A stretch of 64,000 nucleotides of DNA, from positions 38,669-102,668 of the forward strand of contig DAOURR010000003.1 of NCBI GenBank assembly GCA_030627625.1, given 5' to 3'. The notes below the pieces were generated by a model. The model saw only the letters and a program-made list of their open reading frames with translations, searched no databases and was not told the origin of the DNA. This DNA is from UBA3103 sp002365855 (GTDB lineage Bacteria; Bacillota; Desulfotomaculia; Desulfotomaculales; Pelotomaculaceae). The position numbers and the translations under genes were made by a program. Of the stretch, positions 48,642 to 56,814 are shown in pieces (the first letter of the stretch is position 1; every line of letters starts with the position of its first letter).

Positions 48642-50270
48642 ATGAAGAACAAATGGTTCGCGGCATTCGGAATTTTAATGCTTCTTTTTGTCTTTACGCT
48701 TTCCCCGGCGTCCTATGCTGCCACACCTGTCAAATTGATTATTAACGGGCAGGAGATTTTACCGGACGTGACCCCGCAAATTATGGAGGGACGGGTTATG
48801 GCGCCTGTCAGGTCAATTGCGGAAGCGTTAGGGGCAAGTGTAGAGTGGGACAATGACTCAAGAACCGTTACTGTAACAACTAAAACTGAAGACATTAAGA
48901 CGGATCAAGATTTAATCGCTGGTATCTGGCAGGGGACCCTGGCGTTTAGCGGACAAGAGATCAGAATTGTATTCCAGATCACCTCAAACGCTGATGGCAC
49001 TCTAACTGCCGCCATGGATAGCCCCGATCAGGGAGCCATGGGCTTACCTGCCGATAAGGTGACTTTCGAGAATGGAAGCGTGTACTTGGAAGTGAATTCC
49101 GGTTTTATAATTTATGAAGGCAAAATGAATGAAGACGGGCTATCTATCGAAGGGTTGCTGAAAGAGCCTAAAATGGGAGTATCCCTGCCTCTTATGCTGA
49201 ACCGGGTTGATCAGGCGCCTGGCCTGAACAGGCCTCAGGAACCGAAAGCGCCCTATCCCTATGATGAAGAAGAAGTAGTCTACGAAAATGAACAGGCCGG
49301 CATTAAACTGGCCGGCACACTGACCCTCCCACGCTCGGAAGGACCACATTCGGCCGTGCTGCTCATCACCGGCTCCGGCCCCCAAAACCGGGATGAGGAG
49401 GTATTTGGACACCGTACCTTTTGGGTGCTGGCAGACTATCTGACACGCCAGGACATTGCCGTGCTACGGGTGGATGACCGCGGCGTGGGCGGTTCAACCG
49501 GTGATTTTTCCAAGTCGACCAGCGAAGATTTCGCAGGTGACGTGCTGGCCAGTGTTGAATTCTTAAAGAGCCGTAAAGAAATTAACCCTGAACAAATCGG
49601 ACTTGTCGGCCACAGTGAAGGAGGTATGATTGCCCCGATGGCGGCAGCCCAATCTCTCGATGTGGCTTTCATTGTAATGATGGCGGGACCCGGCCTGCCC
49701 GGGGCGGAGCTCCTGCAGCTGCAGGCAGCCCTAATCCACAGGGCAATTGGTGTGAGTGAAGAAACCATAGCTATCAACAGCGCCCTGCAGGAACAGGTAT
49801 TTACCGTTGTCAAACAGGAAAAAGACAGGGAAACTGCCGAAAAGAAACTGCGGGAGTTAATCACAAACGAAGTGGAAAAAATGAGTGAAAAGGATAAAGA
49901 GGTGCTTGGCTATTCGTCCCCGGAAAGCATTGAAGCAGAGATCCAGCAAGTGTTATCGCCATGGCTGAGCTACTTTATTACCTACGACCCAAGGCCGGCT
50001 CTCACGCAAGTTAAAGTCCCCGTACTGGCAATCAACGGGGAAAAGGATTTGCAGGTGCCGCCAAAAGAGAACCTCAGCGCCATTGAAGAGGCTCTTAAGG
50101 CCGGCGGGAACAAACACTATACTATTTTGGAGCTGCCCAATCTAAATCACCCGTTTCAAACCGTGACAAGCGGTTCGGGCCTGGATTATGCACAAATTGA
50201 AGAAACCATTTCACCGGAAGCACTGAAGGTCATGGGCGACTGGATCCTTAAACAGACTAGTGACTTATAA
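48642..50270 (+). CDS. Secreted alpha/beta hydrolase with N-terminal stalk domain
   Basis: 542 aa. A signal peptide (about 1-26) precedes a stalk domain (about 28-85; LIINGQEILPDVTPQIMEGR, RVMAPVRSIAEALGASVEWD) like the copper amine oxidase N-terminal domain, then a beta region (about 90-190). The hydrolase domain (about 220-535) has the nucleophile motif GLVGHSEGGMIAP, an oxyanion segment LLITGSGPQNRDEE, an acid site at INGEKDLQVPP and a His in LPNLNHPFQ. The family includes cell-wall-associated esterases/peptidases. AAGGAGG precedes the ATG. A shared stalk with the protein at 40894-42174 suggests a common cell-surface location. Confidence 0.9.
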   Translation: MKNKWFAAFGILMLLFVFTLSPASYAATPVKLIINGQEILPDVTPQIMEGRVMAPVRSIAEALGASVEWDNDSRTVTVTTKTEDIKTDQDLIAGIWQGTLAFSGQEIRIVFQITSNADGTLTAAMDSPDQGAMGLPADKVTFENGSVYLEVNSGFIIYEGKMNEDGLSIEGLLKEPKMGVSLPLMLNRVDQAPGLNRPQEPKAPYPYDEEEVVYENEQAGIKLAGTLTLPRSEGPHSAVLLITGSGPQNRDEEVFGHRTFWVLADYLTRQDIAVLRVDDRGVGGSTGDFSKSTSEDFAGDVLASVEFLKSRKEINPEQIGLVGHSEGGMIAPMAAAQSLDVAFIVMMAGPGLPGAELLQLQAALIHRAIGVSEETIAINSALQEQVFTVVKQEKDRETAEKKLRELITNEVEKMSEKDKEVLGYSSPESIEAEIQQVLSPWLSYFITYDPRPALTQVKVPVLAINGEKDLQVPPKENLSAIEEALKAGGNKHYTILELPNLNHPFQTVTSGSGLDYAQIEETISPEALKVMGDWILKQTSDL

Positions 50271-50370
50271 ACCTTTCATTCACCATGAGTTGACGGCTTA
50301 TAAATATAAGTGAGCCTTGGGTTCGGAAGGGGTTATTCCCCTACCAAACCCTTAGAGCGAACTTTATGTT

Positions 50371-50421
50371 GGGGACATTCCTCCGACCCTAAAGACATGC
50401 TTCAAAGAGAGGTGTGTCCCC
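50371..50421. repeat. GGGGACA inverted repeat (REP-like)
   Basis: GGGGACATTCCTC (50371-50383) pairs with GAGGTGTGTCCCC (50409-50421), 11 of 13 positions. It resembles the GGGGACAG palindrome at 25632-25659. A further hairpin lies at 50503-50528. This 284-base gap (50271-50554) holds no credible gene; a frame at 50310-50558 lacks a ribosome binding site. Confidence 0.7.
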
Positions 50422-50502
50422 TTTCCTTAATCTTTACAGCCTGTTTATCCCCGACCTTCAAGAACGCAGTCTTACAGGCTGTTAACGAGATAAAGATATC
50501 CA

Positions 50503-50528
50503 CCCTGGGGGAGGCCGCTCCTCCGGGG
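50503..50528. repeat. GC-rich hairpin just before the response regulator gene
   Basis: CCCTGGGGGAG/CTCCTCCGGGG, an 11-bp stem with two G-U pairs and a 4-base loop, ending 26 bases before the response regulator start. It may attenuate transcription or protect the mRNA 5' end; there is no U tract. Confidence 0.6.
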
Positions 50529-50554
50529 TCTGACATAGAGAGAAGGGATTATTT

Positions 50555-51253
50555 TTGAGTGCTAAAATATTAGTGGTAGATGATGAGACAGAAATTGTGG
50601 ACCTCCTCTCCGATTACCTTGCAGCCGAAGGTTACAGCGTAACTGTTGCCTCAAATGGCCGGGAGGCCCTGGAAAAAGCAAAGAAGGAAAAACCCGACCT
50701 GGTGATACTGGATATAATGATGCCGGGCCTGGATGGATTTGAAGTCTGCCGCGCACTCCGGGCATATTCCAATATACCCGTTATCATGCTAAGCGCCAAA
50801 CAGCAGGAAGGCGACAAAATACTGGGACTTGGCCTTGGCGCCGACGATTATATCGCCAAGCCCTTCCGCCCCCGCGAAGTTGTCGCCCGTGTCAAGGCGC
50901 AGCTCCGGCGGGCAACTGTACTGGCGGGAAGCAGCAATCAGGATGATGTGCTGCGTTTCCCCGGACTTGAAATTTATCTCAAAGAATACCGGGTGGTGGC
51001 CGGCGGAAGGGAGATCCTCCTTCAGACAAGGGAATTTGAGTTGTTAAGGTTTATGGCGCTTAATAAGAGGCAGGTTTTAAGTAAGGAACTGCTTTTTGAG
51101 AAGGTTTGGGGCGAGGAGTATCTGGGAGACCCCAATACTCTATCCGTTCATATCAGGCGCCTCAGGGAAAAAATTGAGGAGGACCCGGGCCGGCCCAGAT
51201 ATATCAAGACAATTTGGGGCGCGGGGTATAAATTTGAAGGTGACCCGCTATGA
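50555..51253 (+). CDS. Two-component response regulator, OmpR/PhoB family
   Basis: 232 aa. Receiver domain (about 1-120) with the acidic pocket VVDDETE, phospho-acceptor D53 in VILDIMMPG, and KPFRP (Lys switch); the C-terminal winged helix (about 135-230) has ILLQTREFELLRFMALNKRQVL and LSVHIRRLREKIEEDPGRPRYI. TTG start with AAGGG 7 bases upstream. The stop overlaps the start of the sensor kinase by 4 bases, so the pair is coupled. Regulon unknown. Confidence 0.95.
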   Translation: MSAKILVVDDETEIVDLLSDYLAAEGYSVTVASNGREALEKAKKEKPDLVILDIMMPGLDGFEVCRALRAYSNIPVIMLSAKQQEGDKILGLGLGADDYIAKPFRPREVVARVKAQLRRATVLAGSSNQDDVLRFPGLEIYLKEYRVVAGGREILLQTREFELLRFMALNKRQVLSKELLFEKVWGEEYLGDPNTLSVHIRRLREKIEEDPGRPRYIKTIWGAGYKFEGDPL

Positions 51254-52686
51254 GCTTAAAAACCGGTTTCGGCATAAGAACAAAATTGATCGTTGCTTTT
51301 ATCCTTACCATTACTCTACCCATCGGGACATTGGCAGGCTTTTATTTTCTATCCATGAAACATGTCGCCCTAAACACCCAGGCCAAAATAGTCATGCCCG
51401 AATTTGTCACGGGAATAGCCGGAAATATCGAGAGCGAATATTTAAAAACAGGGAGTTTAAGAAATGCTTCAGCCGTTCTCAATGATTTTGAATTGCCACC
51501 CGGCGGACGAATTGAAGTACTTAACGCAGACGGCATGATTGTTTACGATACAGATGGAGCCAGCGCGGGAATAAAATTATCCTACCCGGAATTCACCAGA
51601 ATAGTAACAACTCCCTCCAATGTTCCCAGGGAACAGCTAAATGAAACAAGAGATACTATATTGGCCCCTTTAACTGTCAACGGTACTGATATAGGCGTGG
51701 TATTGATTTCTTTTCCCAGGAACGTGGCCCTGGAGCCTATCATGAAATTTCTTACCATTACCGGACTGGCCGGCGCAGGTACCGCTGTACTGGTAATCAC
51801 CCTGTTGGGGTGGCTGCTTTCAAAAGGAATTATTTTTCCACTACAAAAATTGGTAACTGCCACCGAGAAAATATCCCAGGGAGAATTTGACGCCGGAGTT
51901 GAAGTGAAAAGCAAGGATGAGTTGGGCCGTTTGGCTTCAGCCTTCAACCGGATGGTGGAAGATTTGAAAAACGCCCGGGAGAAGGAGAAGTCCCTGGAAT
52001 ATTCCAGGCGGGAACTGGTAGCCAACGTTTCCCACGACCTCAGAACGCCCCTTTCTTCCATCCGGGGATATGTGGAAGGCCTGATGGACGGGGTGGCTGC
52101 GGATCCTGAAAAAACCAGGCGGTACCTGGAAGTTATTCACGAAAAAGCACTCAGCCTTGAAAGGATGATTAACGACCTTTTTGAGCTGTCACAGCTTGAA
52201 GCCGGCCAGCTCAAGATGGAGTTTGTCAAAGTAAATGCCGGGGAAATGCTAAAGGAACTATGCGAGATATTCAGCAGGGACGCGGCAATAGCGGGTCTTT
52301 CTTTCAATTACCGCCCGGCTGGGAGCCTCCCTTTTGTTAATGTTGATCCAGGCAGAATTGAGCAGGTAATGGTAAACCTGCTTCAAAATTCCTTCAGGCA
52401 CACTGGCCAGGGTGGAGAAGTTTCCGTTAAGGCGGAAGTTGCGGAAGGGGAAATTTTTATTTCTGTACAGGACAATGGGGAAGGCATCGATCCTGAGGAC
52501 CTTCCCCATGTCTTCGACCGGCTCTTTACAGGAGAAAAATCCCGGTCCAAAATTAAAGGCGGCACGGGCCTGGGCCTTGCTATCGCAAAGGAAATTGTCC
52601 ATGCTCATGGCGGGCGGATATGGGCCAAAAGTGAAAAAGGCCGGGGCAGCACCTTTAATTTCACCCTTCCCATACTGGAAAACTGA
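51250..52686 (+). CDS. Sensor histidine kinase
   Basis: 478 aa. Two membrane segments (about 13-35 and 168-192) enclose an extracytoplasmic domain of about 130 residues; HAMP (about 190-245), HisKA with phospho-acceptor His262 (ANVSHDLRTPLSSIRGYVEG), and HATPase with N box NLLQNSFRHT and G boxes VQDNGEGIDPEDLP and GGTGLGLAIAKEIVHAHGG follow. It phosphorylates the upstream regulator. Signal unknown; the sensor region has no recognised domain. Confidence 0.95.
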   Translation: MSLKTGFGIRTKLIVAFILTITLPIGTLAGFYFLSMKHVALNTQAKIVMPEFVTGIAGNIESEYLKTGSLRNASAVLNDFELPPGGRIEVLNADGMIVYDTDGASAGIKLSYPEFTRIVTTPSNVPREQLNETRDTILAPLTVNGTDIGVVLISFPRNVALEPIMKFLTITGLAGAGTAVLVITLLGWLLSKGIIFPLQKLVTATEKISQGEFDAGVEVKSKDELGRLASAFNRMVEDLKNAREKEKSLEYSRRELVANVSHDLRTPLSSIRGYVEGLMDGVAADPEKTRRYLEVIHEKALSLERMINDLFELSQLEAGQLKMEFVKVNAGEMLKELCEIFSRDAAIAGLSFNYRPAGSLPFVNVDPGRIEQVMVNLLQNSFRHTGQGGEVSVKAEVAEGEIFISVQDNGEGIDPEDLPHVFDRLFTGEKSRSKIKGGTGLGLAIAKEIVHAHGGRIWAKSEKGRGSTFNFTLPILEN

Positions 52687-52745
52687 CAGTTCCGGTAACC
52701 CAAATATGACTGGCTCTGAGACAAATATTAATCTTTCCTGAAAAT

Positions 52746-52787
52746 CGCTCCTATGGATTAGAGAATCTCATGGGGCGGTTATTTTTT
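52746..52787 (+). terminator. Terminator after the two-component system
   Basis: The stem CGCTCC/GGGGCG (one U-G pair) with a long inner part containing a small GATT/AATC hairpin, followed by TTATTTTTTT. It lies 60 bases past the kinase stop. Confidence 0.6.
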
Positions 52788-52807
52788 TGTGTAACTCAAA
52801 ATTTATA

Positions 52808-52836
52808 TTGACATAATGTTTGTTATAACATATATT
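52808..52836 (+). promoter_or_regulatory. Promoter with palindromic spacer before the MBL-fold gene
   Basis: -35 TTGACA (52808-52813), 17-base spacer, -10 TATATT (52831-52836). The spacer contains a perfect 10-bp palindrome TGTTATAACA at 52821-52830, a suitable site for a repressor, possibly the PaaX-like protein encoded just downstream. Confidence 0.75.
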
Positions 52837-52884
52837 ATGAATAAGACGTGGCCGCGTTAAAATTTTAGTTTGGGGGTTAAAAGT

Positions 52885-53850
52885 ATGAATATTTTTTCGA
52901 AGATTTTAGCCGTTGTTGTTTTGGCCTTTGTCGTTTTGAACATTGTCCTGGTAGCCCGGTTTTACGTGGGAAAGAAAAACATTGCTGTGAACAACCGCGA
53001 GATGACACAACATAATATTGACCTTGCACCGGTAGAACATTTAACAGTTCTCCCCATAGTAGATCTGCTGGCTGAAAGTGAAAATTATAAAACTGAACCG
53101 GGAACATCCTTTCTCATTAAGACAGATAATGATAGTATTCTGTTTGACGTTGGTTATAACATAAAACAAGAGGAAATTTCACCTTTAATACACAATTTAA
53201 ATGAATTGAATATCAGCCTGGACGATATAGACGCTTTGGCTATCAGCCACAACCATGCTGACCATGTCGGGGGCTATTGCTTCCGGGATAAGAGGGTGGA
53301 GCTAACCAGGGGCAAAGTTGACCTGAACGGCAAAGCAATTTTTACACCGGTACCCATGACCTGCGAGACGGCTGTAGCCAGGACAATTGACCGGCCAACA
53401 CTTATCACTAAAAACATTGCCAGTACCGGGCCGTTAGCTGAGCAGATGTTTATCCCCGGTAAACTTAACGAACAATCATTACTGGTAAATGTTAAAGGGA
53501 AAGGTTTGGTGCTGATTTCGGGCTGCGGGCATCCCGGTATCGTTACCATGGTTGAGGCGGCTCAAAAAATAACCGGCATTCCCGTTTATGCGGTTGTTGG
53601 AGGTCTGCACCTGTATTACACCCAGCCCAAGGCAGGATTTTGGGGCAATATCTTTGGCAGCAGTAAATTATACTGTGGGACCCCCAGCCAAAAAGAAGTG
53701 GCAAATATTATTGATGAGCTTAAGCAACTAGGAGTTAAAAAAGCATTTATATCTCCACATGATGCTGACCAACCCACATTAGAGATATTTGCAGACAAGT
53801 TTGGCCCGGATTTCGAAGCACTTAAAGTAGGCTGGCCGGTCACATTCTAA
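52885..53850 (+). CDS. MBL-fold metallo-hydrolase, membrane-anchored
   Basis: 321 aa. An N-terminal membrane segment (about 5-24) is followed by a metallo-beta-lactamase fold: LAISHNHADHVGG (HxHxDH metal site), SGCGHPGIV and VGGLHLYYT with further His ligands. A soluble domain outside the membrane is inferred from the anchor. ATG 52885 is chosen over 52870 since GGGGGTTAAAAGT precedes it. The 25-base gap to the PaaX-like gene indicates a two-gene operon from the promoter at 52808-52836. Substrate unknown. Confidence 0.85.
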   Translation: MNIFSKILAVVVLAFVVLNIVLVARFYVGKKNIAVNNREMTQHNIDLAPVEHLTVLPIVDLLAESENYKTEPGTSFLIKTDNDSILFDVGYNIKQEEISPLIHNLNELNISLDDIDALAISHNHADHVGGYCFRDKRVELTRGKVDLNGKAIFTPVPMTCETAVARTIDRPTLITKNIASTGPLAEQMFIPGKLNEQSLLVNVKGKGLVLISGCGHPGIVTMVEAAQKITGIPVYAVVGGLHLYYTQPKAGFWGNIFGSSKLYCGTPSQKEVANIIDELKQLGVKKAFISPHDADQPTLEIFADKFGPDFEALKVGWPVTF

Positions 53851-53875
53851 AAGACGAGAGGAAAGAGGCAGGTTA

Positions 53876-54718
53876 ATGTATTTAAGAGTTAAAAAGGACA
53901 GTGTTACCAGTATTCTTCTCTTCATCTTTAACGTGTTCTTGGTGGAACGGGGAATAAACTCCGTTCCACTCAAGAAAATATTCAGGCTTCTCGAACCTTT
54001 TCAAAAGAGCGAAACATCTATCAGGATGGGGCTTTCCAGGGGAGTACAGAACAGGCTGTTTGTTAATGAGAAGCAGGGGCAGGAAGTTTATTACCGTTTA
54101 ACAGACGAATCAGTGCAAAGTTTTAATTACTGGCAGAAAACCCTGGCTCGTTTTCAGAAAAGGATTAATATGCAGTTTGCAAATTGGGACGGGGCCTGGA
54201 GCATTGTATTGCTGGATTTACCATCCCGAAATAAGCCTGACGGTTACATTGAGCAATTTACACAGTCACTGGAACAGCTTGGCTATGGCAGCTTAAACAA
54301 GGGGCACTGGATCTCACCATATGACTTTTCCGCTGATGTAATAGGGCTGGCGCACAAATATTTCCTGAGTGATGAAATATTTATTTTTCACGGGAGCATG
54401 CAAAATAAAAATCCTGAGAACGTTGCATCCGAGGTCTGGCCGGTTCAGGAACTGGCAAATAAATTTAAAGATTATGCTAACAAGCTGAACCTGTCAGCCG
54501 GCAAATTAAATACCGACCCTGTTGTATCCGGCCAGGTTCTGACTTTCCTTTACAATTACGGTTTAGAACTGTTTGCAATTATTCAGGATGACCCGCAGCT
54601 GCCGCTGGAATTACTTCCGGTTGACTGGCCGGGACCCAAAGCCGCCCGTGCTTTTTGGGAAATCAGGGAGCAGGTACTTCCTGAGGCCAACCGTTTTATT
54701 GATGAAGTTATATTCTAA
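53876..54718 (+). CDS. PaaX family transcriptional regulator
   Basis: 280 aa. The N-terminal winged helix (about 8-95, SVTSILLFIFNVFLVERGIN, PLKKIFRLLEPFQKSETSIRMGLSRGVQNRLF) and the region WDGAWSIVLLDLPSRNKPDG, typical of PaaX-like proteins, support the call. Classical PaaX represses phenylacetate genes and responds to phenylacetyl-CoA; no such genes are here, so the effector is unknown. ATG with AAAGAGG upstream. It follows the MBL gene by 25 bases, and the promoter palindrome TGTTATAACA may be its site. Confidence 0.85.
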   Translation: MYLRVKKDSVTSILLFIFNVFLVERGINSVPLKKIFRLLEPFQKSETSIRMGLSRGVQNRLFVNEKQGQEVYYRLTDESVQSFNYWQKTLARFQKRINMQFANWDGAWSIVLLDLPSRNKPDGYIEQFTQSLEQLGYGSLNKGHWISPYDFSADVIGLAHKYFLSDEIFIFHGSMQNKNPENVASEVWPVQELANKFKDYANKLNLSAGKLNTDPVVSGQVLTFLYNYGLELFAIIQDDPQLPLELLPVDWPGPKAARAFWEIREQVLPEANRFIDEVIF

Positions 54719-54755
54719 CACTATAGATAACACCCATGCGGGAGCACATAAATAA

Positions 54756-54785
54756 TGCGACAAGGGAGTACAGCCCCCTGTCGCA
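54756..54785. terminator. Hairpin between paaX-like gene and the toxin gene
   Basis: TGCGACAAGGG pairs with CCCCCTGTCGCA (one mismatch), a 10-11 bp stem, between convergent ends of the PaaX-like gene (54718) and the toxin (54807). No U tract is clear, so termination is uncertain. Confidence 0.5.
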
Positions 54786-54806
54786 CTGTCGCAAAACTGT
54801 TATTTC

Positions 54807-55067
54807 TTACGGATTTTTCAGTGTCTTGTCATGTTCCCCACAATTTCTGAAAGTGATTGTATCCCCTTCCCAGTTAAAAGTAATACGTAACCCCATAGTG
54901 GCACTCGCTTCCCATATTCCTTTAATGCCCTGGATACGCTTAACTCTCAAAGACGGGTGGTAGATGTTGTCTGACATAAAACTTATTGCTTTTTTTATAG
55001 CGTTTTGCTGCTCTGAATCCAACTTTTTGTACATCCGCTTAAAACGCTCGGTCCTTTGGAATTTCAT
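54807..55067 (-). CDS. RelE/YafQ-like toxin
   Basis: 86 aa. KFQRTERFKRMYKKLDSEQQNAIKKAI and LRVKRIQGIKGIWEASATMG, then LRITFNWEGDTITFRNCGEHDKTLKN have the order and residues of the RelE/ParE fold (basic helix, RIxGxxxxxE, RI-FxWxG, GxHDxxL). The ATG overlaps the antitoxin stop by 4 bases (ATGA), the normal toxin-antitoxin arrangement. Translation stops near a hairpin at 54756. A degraded relative lies at 57700-57828. Confidence 0.85.
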   Translation of the reverse strand: MKFQRTERFKRMYKKLDSEQQNAIKKAISFMSDNIYHPSLRVKRIQGIKGIWEASATMGLRITFNWEGDTITFRNCGEHDKTLKNP

Positions 55068-55348
55068 TGATCCAAATCATCCAGAAGGTCTTCCGCATTT
55101 TCAAAGGATTTTACCCTTCCGGCAGCTATATCTTCTTCTGCTTCTTTCTCGCCTTCCTGCCACTCTTTTGTCCAGAACCAGGTTTGATCGGCTGGGATTA
55201 GTTTCATGGGAATAAGAATAACCTTGCCTTCCTCTATTTGTACCTGAAATATATCCCCATCGTTTAATGGTATGTTGTGTTCTTTTAGTAGCCCCAGGCT
55301 CACTACACCGCGTTTTTGAACAATAATATTACCTACTACTTGACCCAT
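55064..55348 (-). CDS. AbrB/MazE-like antitoxin
   Basis: 94 aa. The N-terminal GNIIVQKRGVVSLGLLKEHNIPLNDGDIFQVQIEEGKVILIP is a SpoVT/AbrB-type swapped hairpin that would bind the operator; the acidic C-terminus (about 55-94, KEWQEGEKEAEEDIAAG...DLLDDLDQ) would wrap the toxin. ATG 55348 is preceded by AGGAG with 8-base spacing; a GTG at 55357 also opens the frame. It is upstream of and overlaps the toxin. Confidence 0.85.
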   Translation of the reverse strand: MGQVVGNIIVQKRGVVSLGLLKEHNIPLNDGDIFQVQIEEGKVILIPMKLIPADQTWFWTKEWQEGEKEAEEDIAAGRVKSFENAEDLLDDLDQ

Positions 55349-55531
55349 GACTGTCACTCCTATTACCTAACTGTTTTACAGCCATACTGCATTACTGAAT
55401 TGTATATCAGAAGCTGATCATTGTCAATGATTTCTTACTCCTCTATCCACGTGATATCTTTATGTAGACTTTAATTTGAGGATTTTGGGAAATAACTATC
55501 TAAAGCAGTCCGATTTCGGAGGTGTTATTGT

Positions 55532-56803
55532 TTGGTCAGACAATACCAGCAGATACCTAAATGGAACGCTGTTTCCCAGGAAGACTGGAATAATTGGAAA
55601 TGGCAATTGGCAAACCGCATCACAAATCTAGAAGAGTTAAATGAGATTATTCCTCTATCTGAAGAAGAAAGTGAAGGAATCGCCCGCTCCCTGGGAACTC
55701 TTCGGATGGCCATAACACCTTATTATGCCACGCTTATGGATCCCGGCGATCCCGATGACCCTATCAGAAAACAAGCAGTGCCGATTTCCCTGGAAATGCA
55801 GGACAGTGATTTTGATTTAGAGGATCCGCTGCACGAGGAGGTGGACTCCCCGGTACCCGGCTTGACCCACCGCTACCCGGACCGGGTTTTATTACTGGTC
55901 ACGGACCAGTGTTCGATGTACTGCCGGCACTGTACCAGGAGAAGGTTTGCAGGAACTAACGATGAAGAGCGGCCCCAGGAACAGATTAATAAAGCCCTTG
56001 AATATATCAGGGATCATCCGGTTATCCGGGATGTAATACTATCCGGAGGGGACAGCCTGTGCATCTCAGATGAACGGTTGGAAATGATCCTGCAGCGCCT
56101 CCGGGAGATTCCTCATGTTGAAATAATCCGTATCGGCACTAGAACACCCGTAGTGATGCCCCAGAGAATTACACCTGAGTTGTGCAGGGTCATCAAAAAG
56201 TACCACCCGGTTTGGTTAAATACTCATTTTAACCACCCCAGGGAAATAACTCCTGAATCAAAAAAAGCATGTGCCATGCTGGCCGATGCCGGCATTCCTT
56301 TGGGCAACCAGACAGTACTTTTGAGAGGTGTTAATGACTGTCCCTACGTTATTAAAGATTTGATGCACCGCCTGCTGGAAAACAGGGTCCGCCCTTATTA
56401 TATCTACCAATGTGATCTTTCTTCCGGGATTGAACACTTTCGCACTTCCGTCGCCAAGGGAATTGAGATAATGGAAATACTAAGAGGTCATACTTCCGGC
56501 CTGGCGGTACCGACCTATGTCATCGACGCCCCCGGAGGAGGAGGAAAAATACCAGTAATGCCTCAATATTTAATATCACAGTCCGAACAAAAAGTATTTC
56601 TAAGGAATTACGAAGGAGTGATCTCTGCTTATACTGAGCCACTTCATAGAGATGATCCCTGTGACAACTGCCAGGAATGTCCCCGCCTGAGGGATAAGGA
56701 CCCTATTGGCCTGGAGAAACTTCTTAGCGGAAAAAAAATCAGCCTGGTTCCGGTAGGTAATGTAAGAGCCCGCCGCACAAAGGACTGGGGAACCTGCAAA
56801 TAG
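55532..56803 (+). CDS. ablA: Lysine 2,3-aminomutase family radical SAM enzyme (AblA)
   Basis: 423 aa. The radical SAM cluster CSMYCRHC (Cys127, Cys131, Cys134) with VILSGGDSLCISDERLEMIL and GTRTPVVMPQRIT, and PLP-binding residues around KIPVMPQYL, match KamA/AblA. It converts L-lysine to beta-lysine, the precursor of the osmolyte N-epsilon-acetyl-beta-lysine. TTG 55532 with GGAGG 9 bases upstream. It is followed by ablB after 11 bases, so the pair is an osmolyte operon. Confidence 0.93.
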   Translation: MVRQYQQIPKWNAVSQEDWNNWKWQLANRITNLEELNEIIPLSEEESEGIARSLGTLRMAITPYYATLMDPGDPDDPIRKQAVPISLEMQDSDFDLEDPLHEEVDSPVPGLTHRYPDRVLLLVTDQCSMYCRHCTRRRFAGTNDEERPQEQINKALEYIRDHPVIRDVILSGGDSLCISDERLEMILQRLREIPHVEIIRIGTRTPVVMPQRITPELCRVIKKYHPVWLNTHFNHPREITPESKKACAMLADAGIPLGNQTVLLRGVNDCPYVIKDLMHRLLENRVRPYYIYQCDLSSGIEHFRTSVAKGIEIMEILRGHTSGLAVPTYVIDAPGGGGKIPVMPQYLISQSEQKVFLRNYEGVISAYTEPLHRDDPCDNCQECPRLRDKDPIGLEKLLSGKKISLVPVGNVRARRTKDWGTCK

Positions 56804-56814
56804 GGAGTGATATT

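Noticed and set aside
50310..50558. 82-aa plus-strand ORF before the response regulator
   Set aside because: It spans the palindromes at 50371-50421 and 50503-50528 and has no ribosome binding site.
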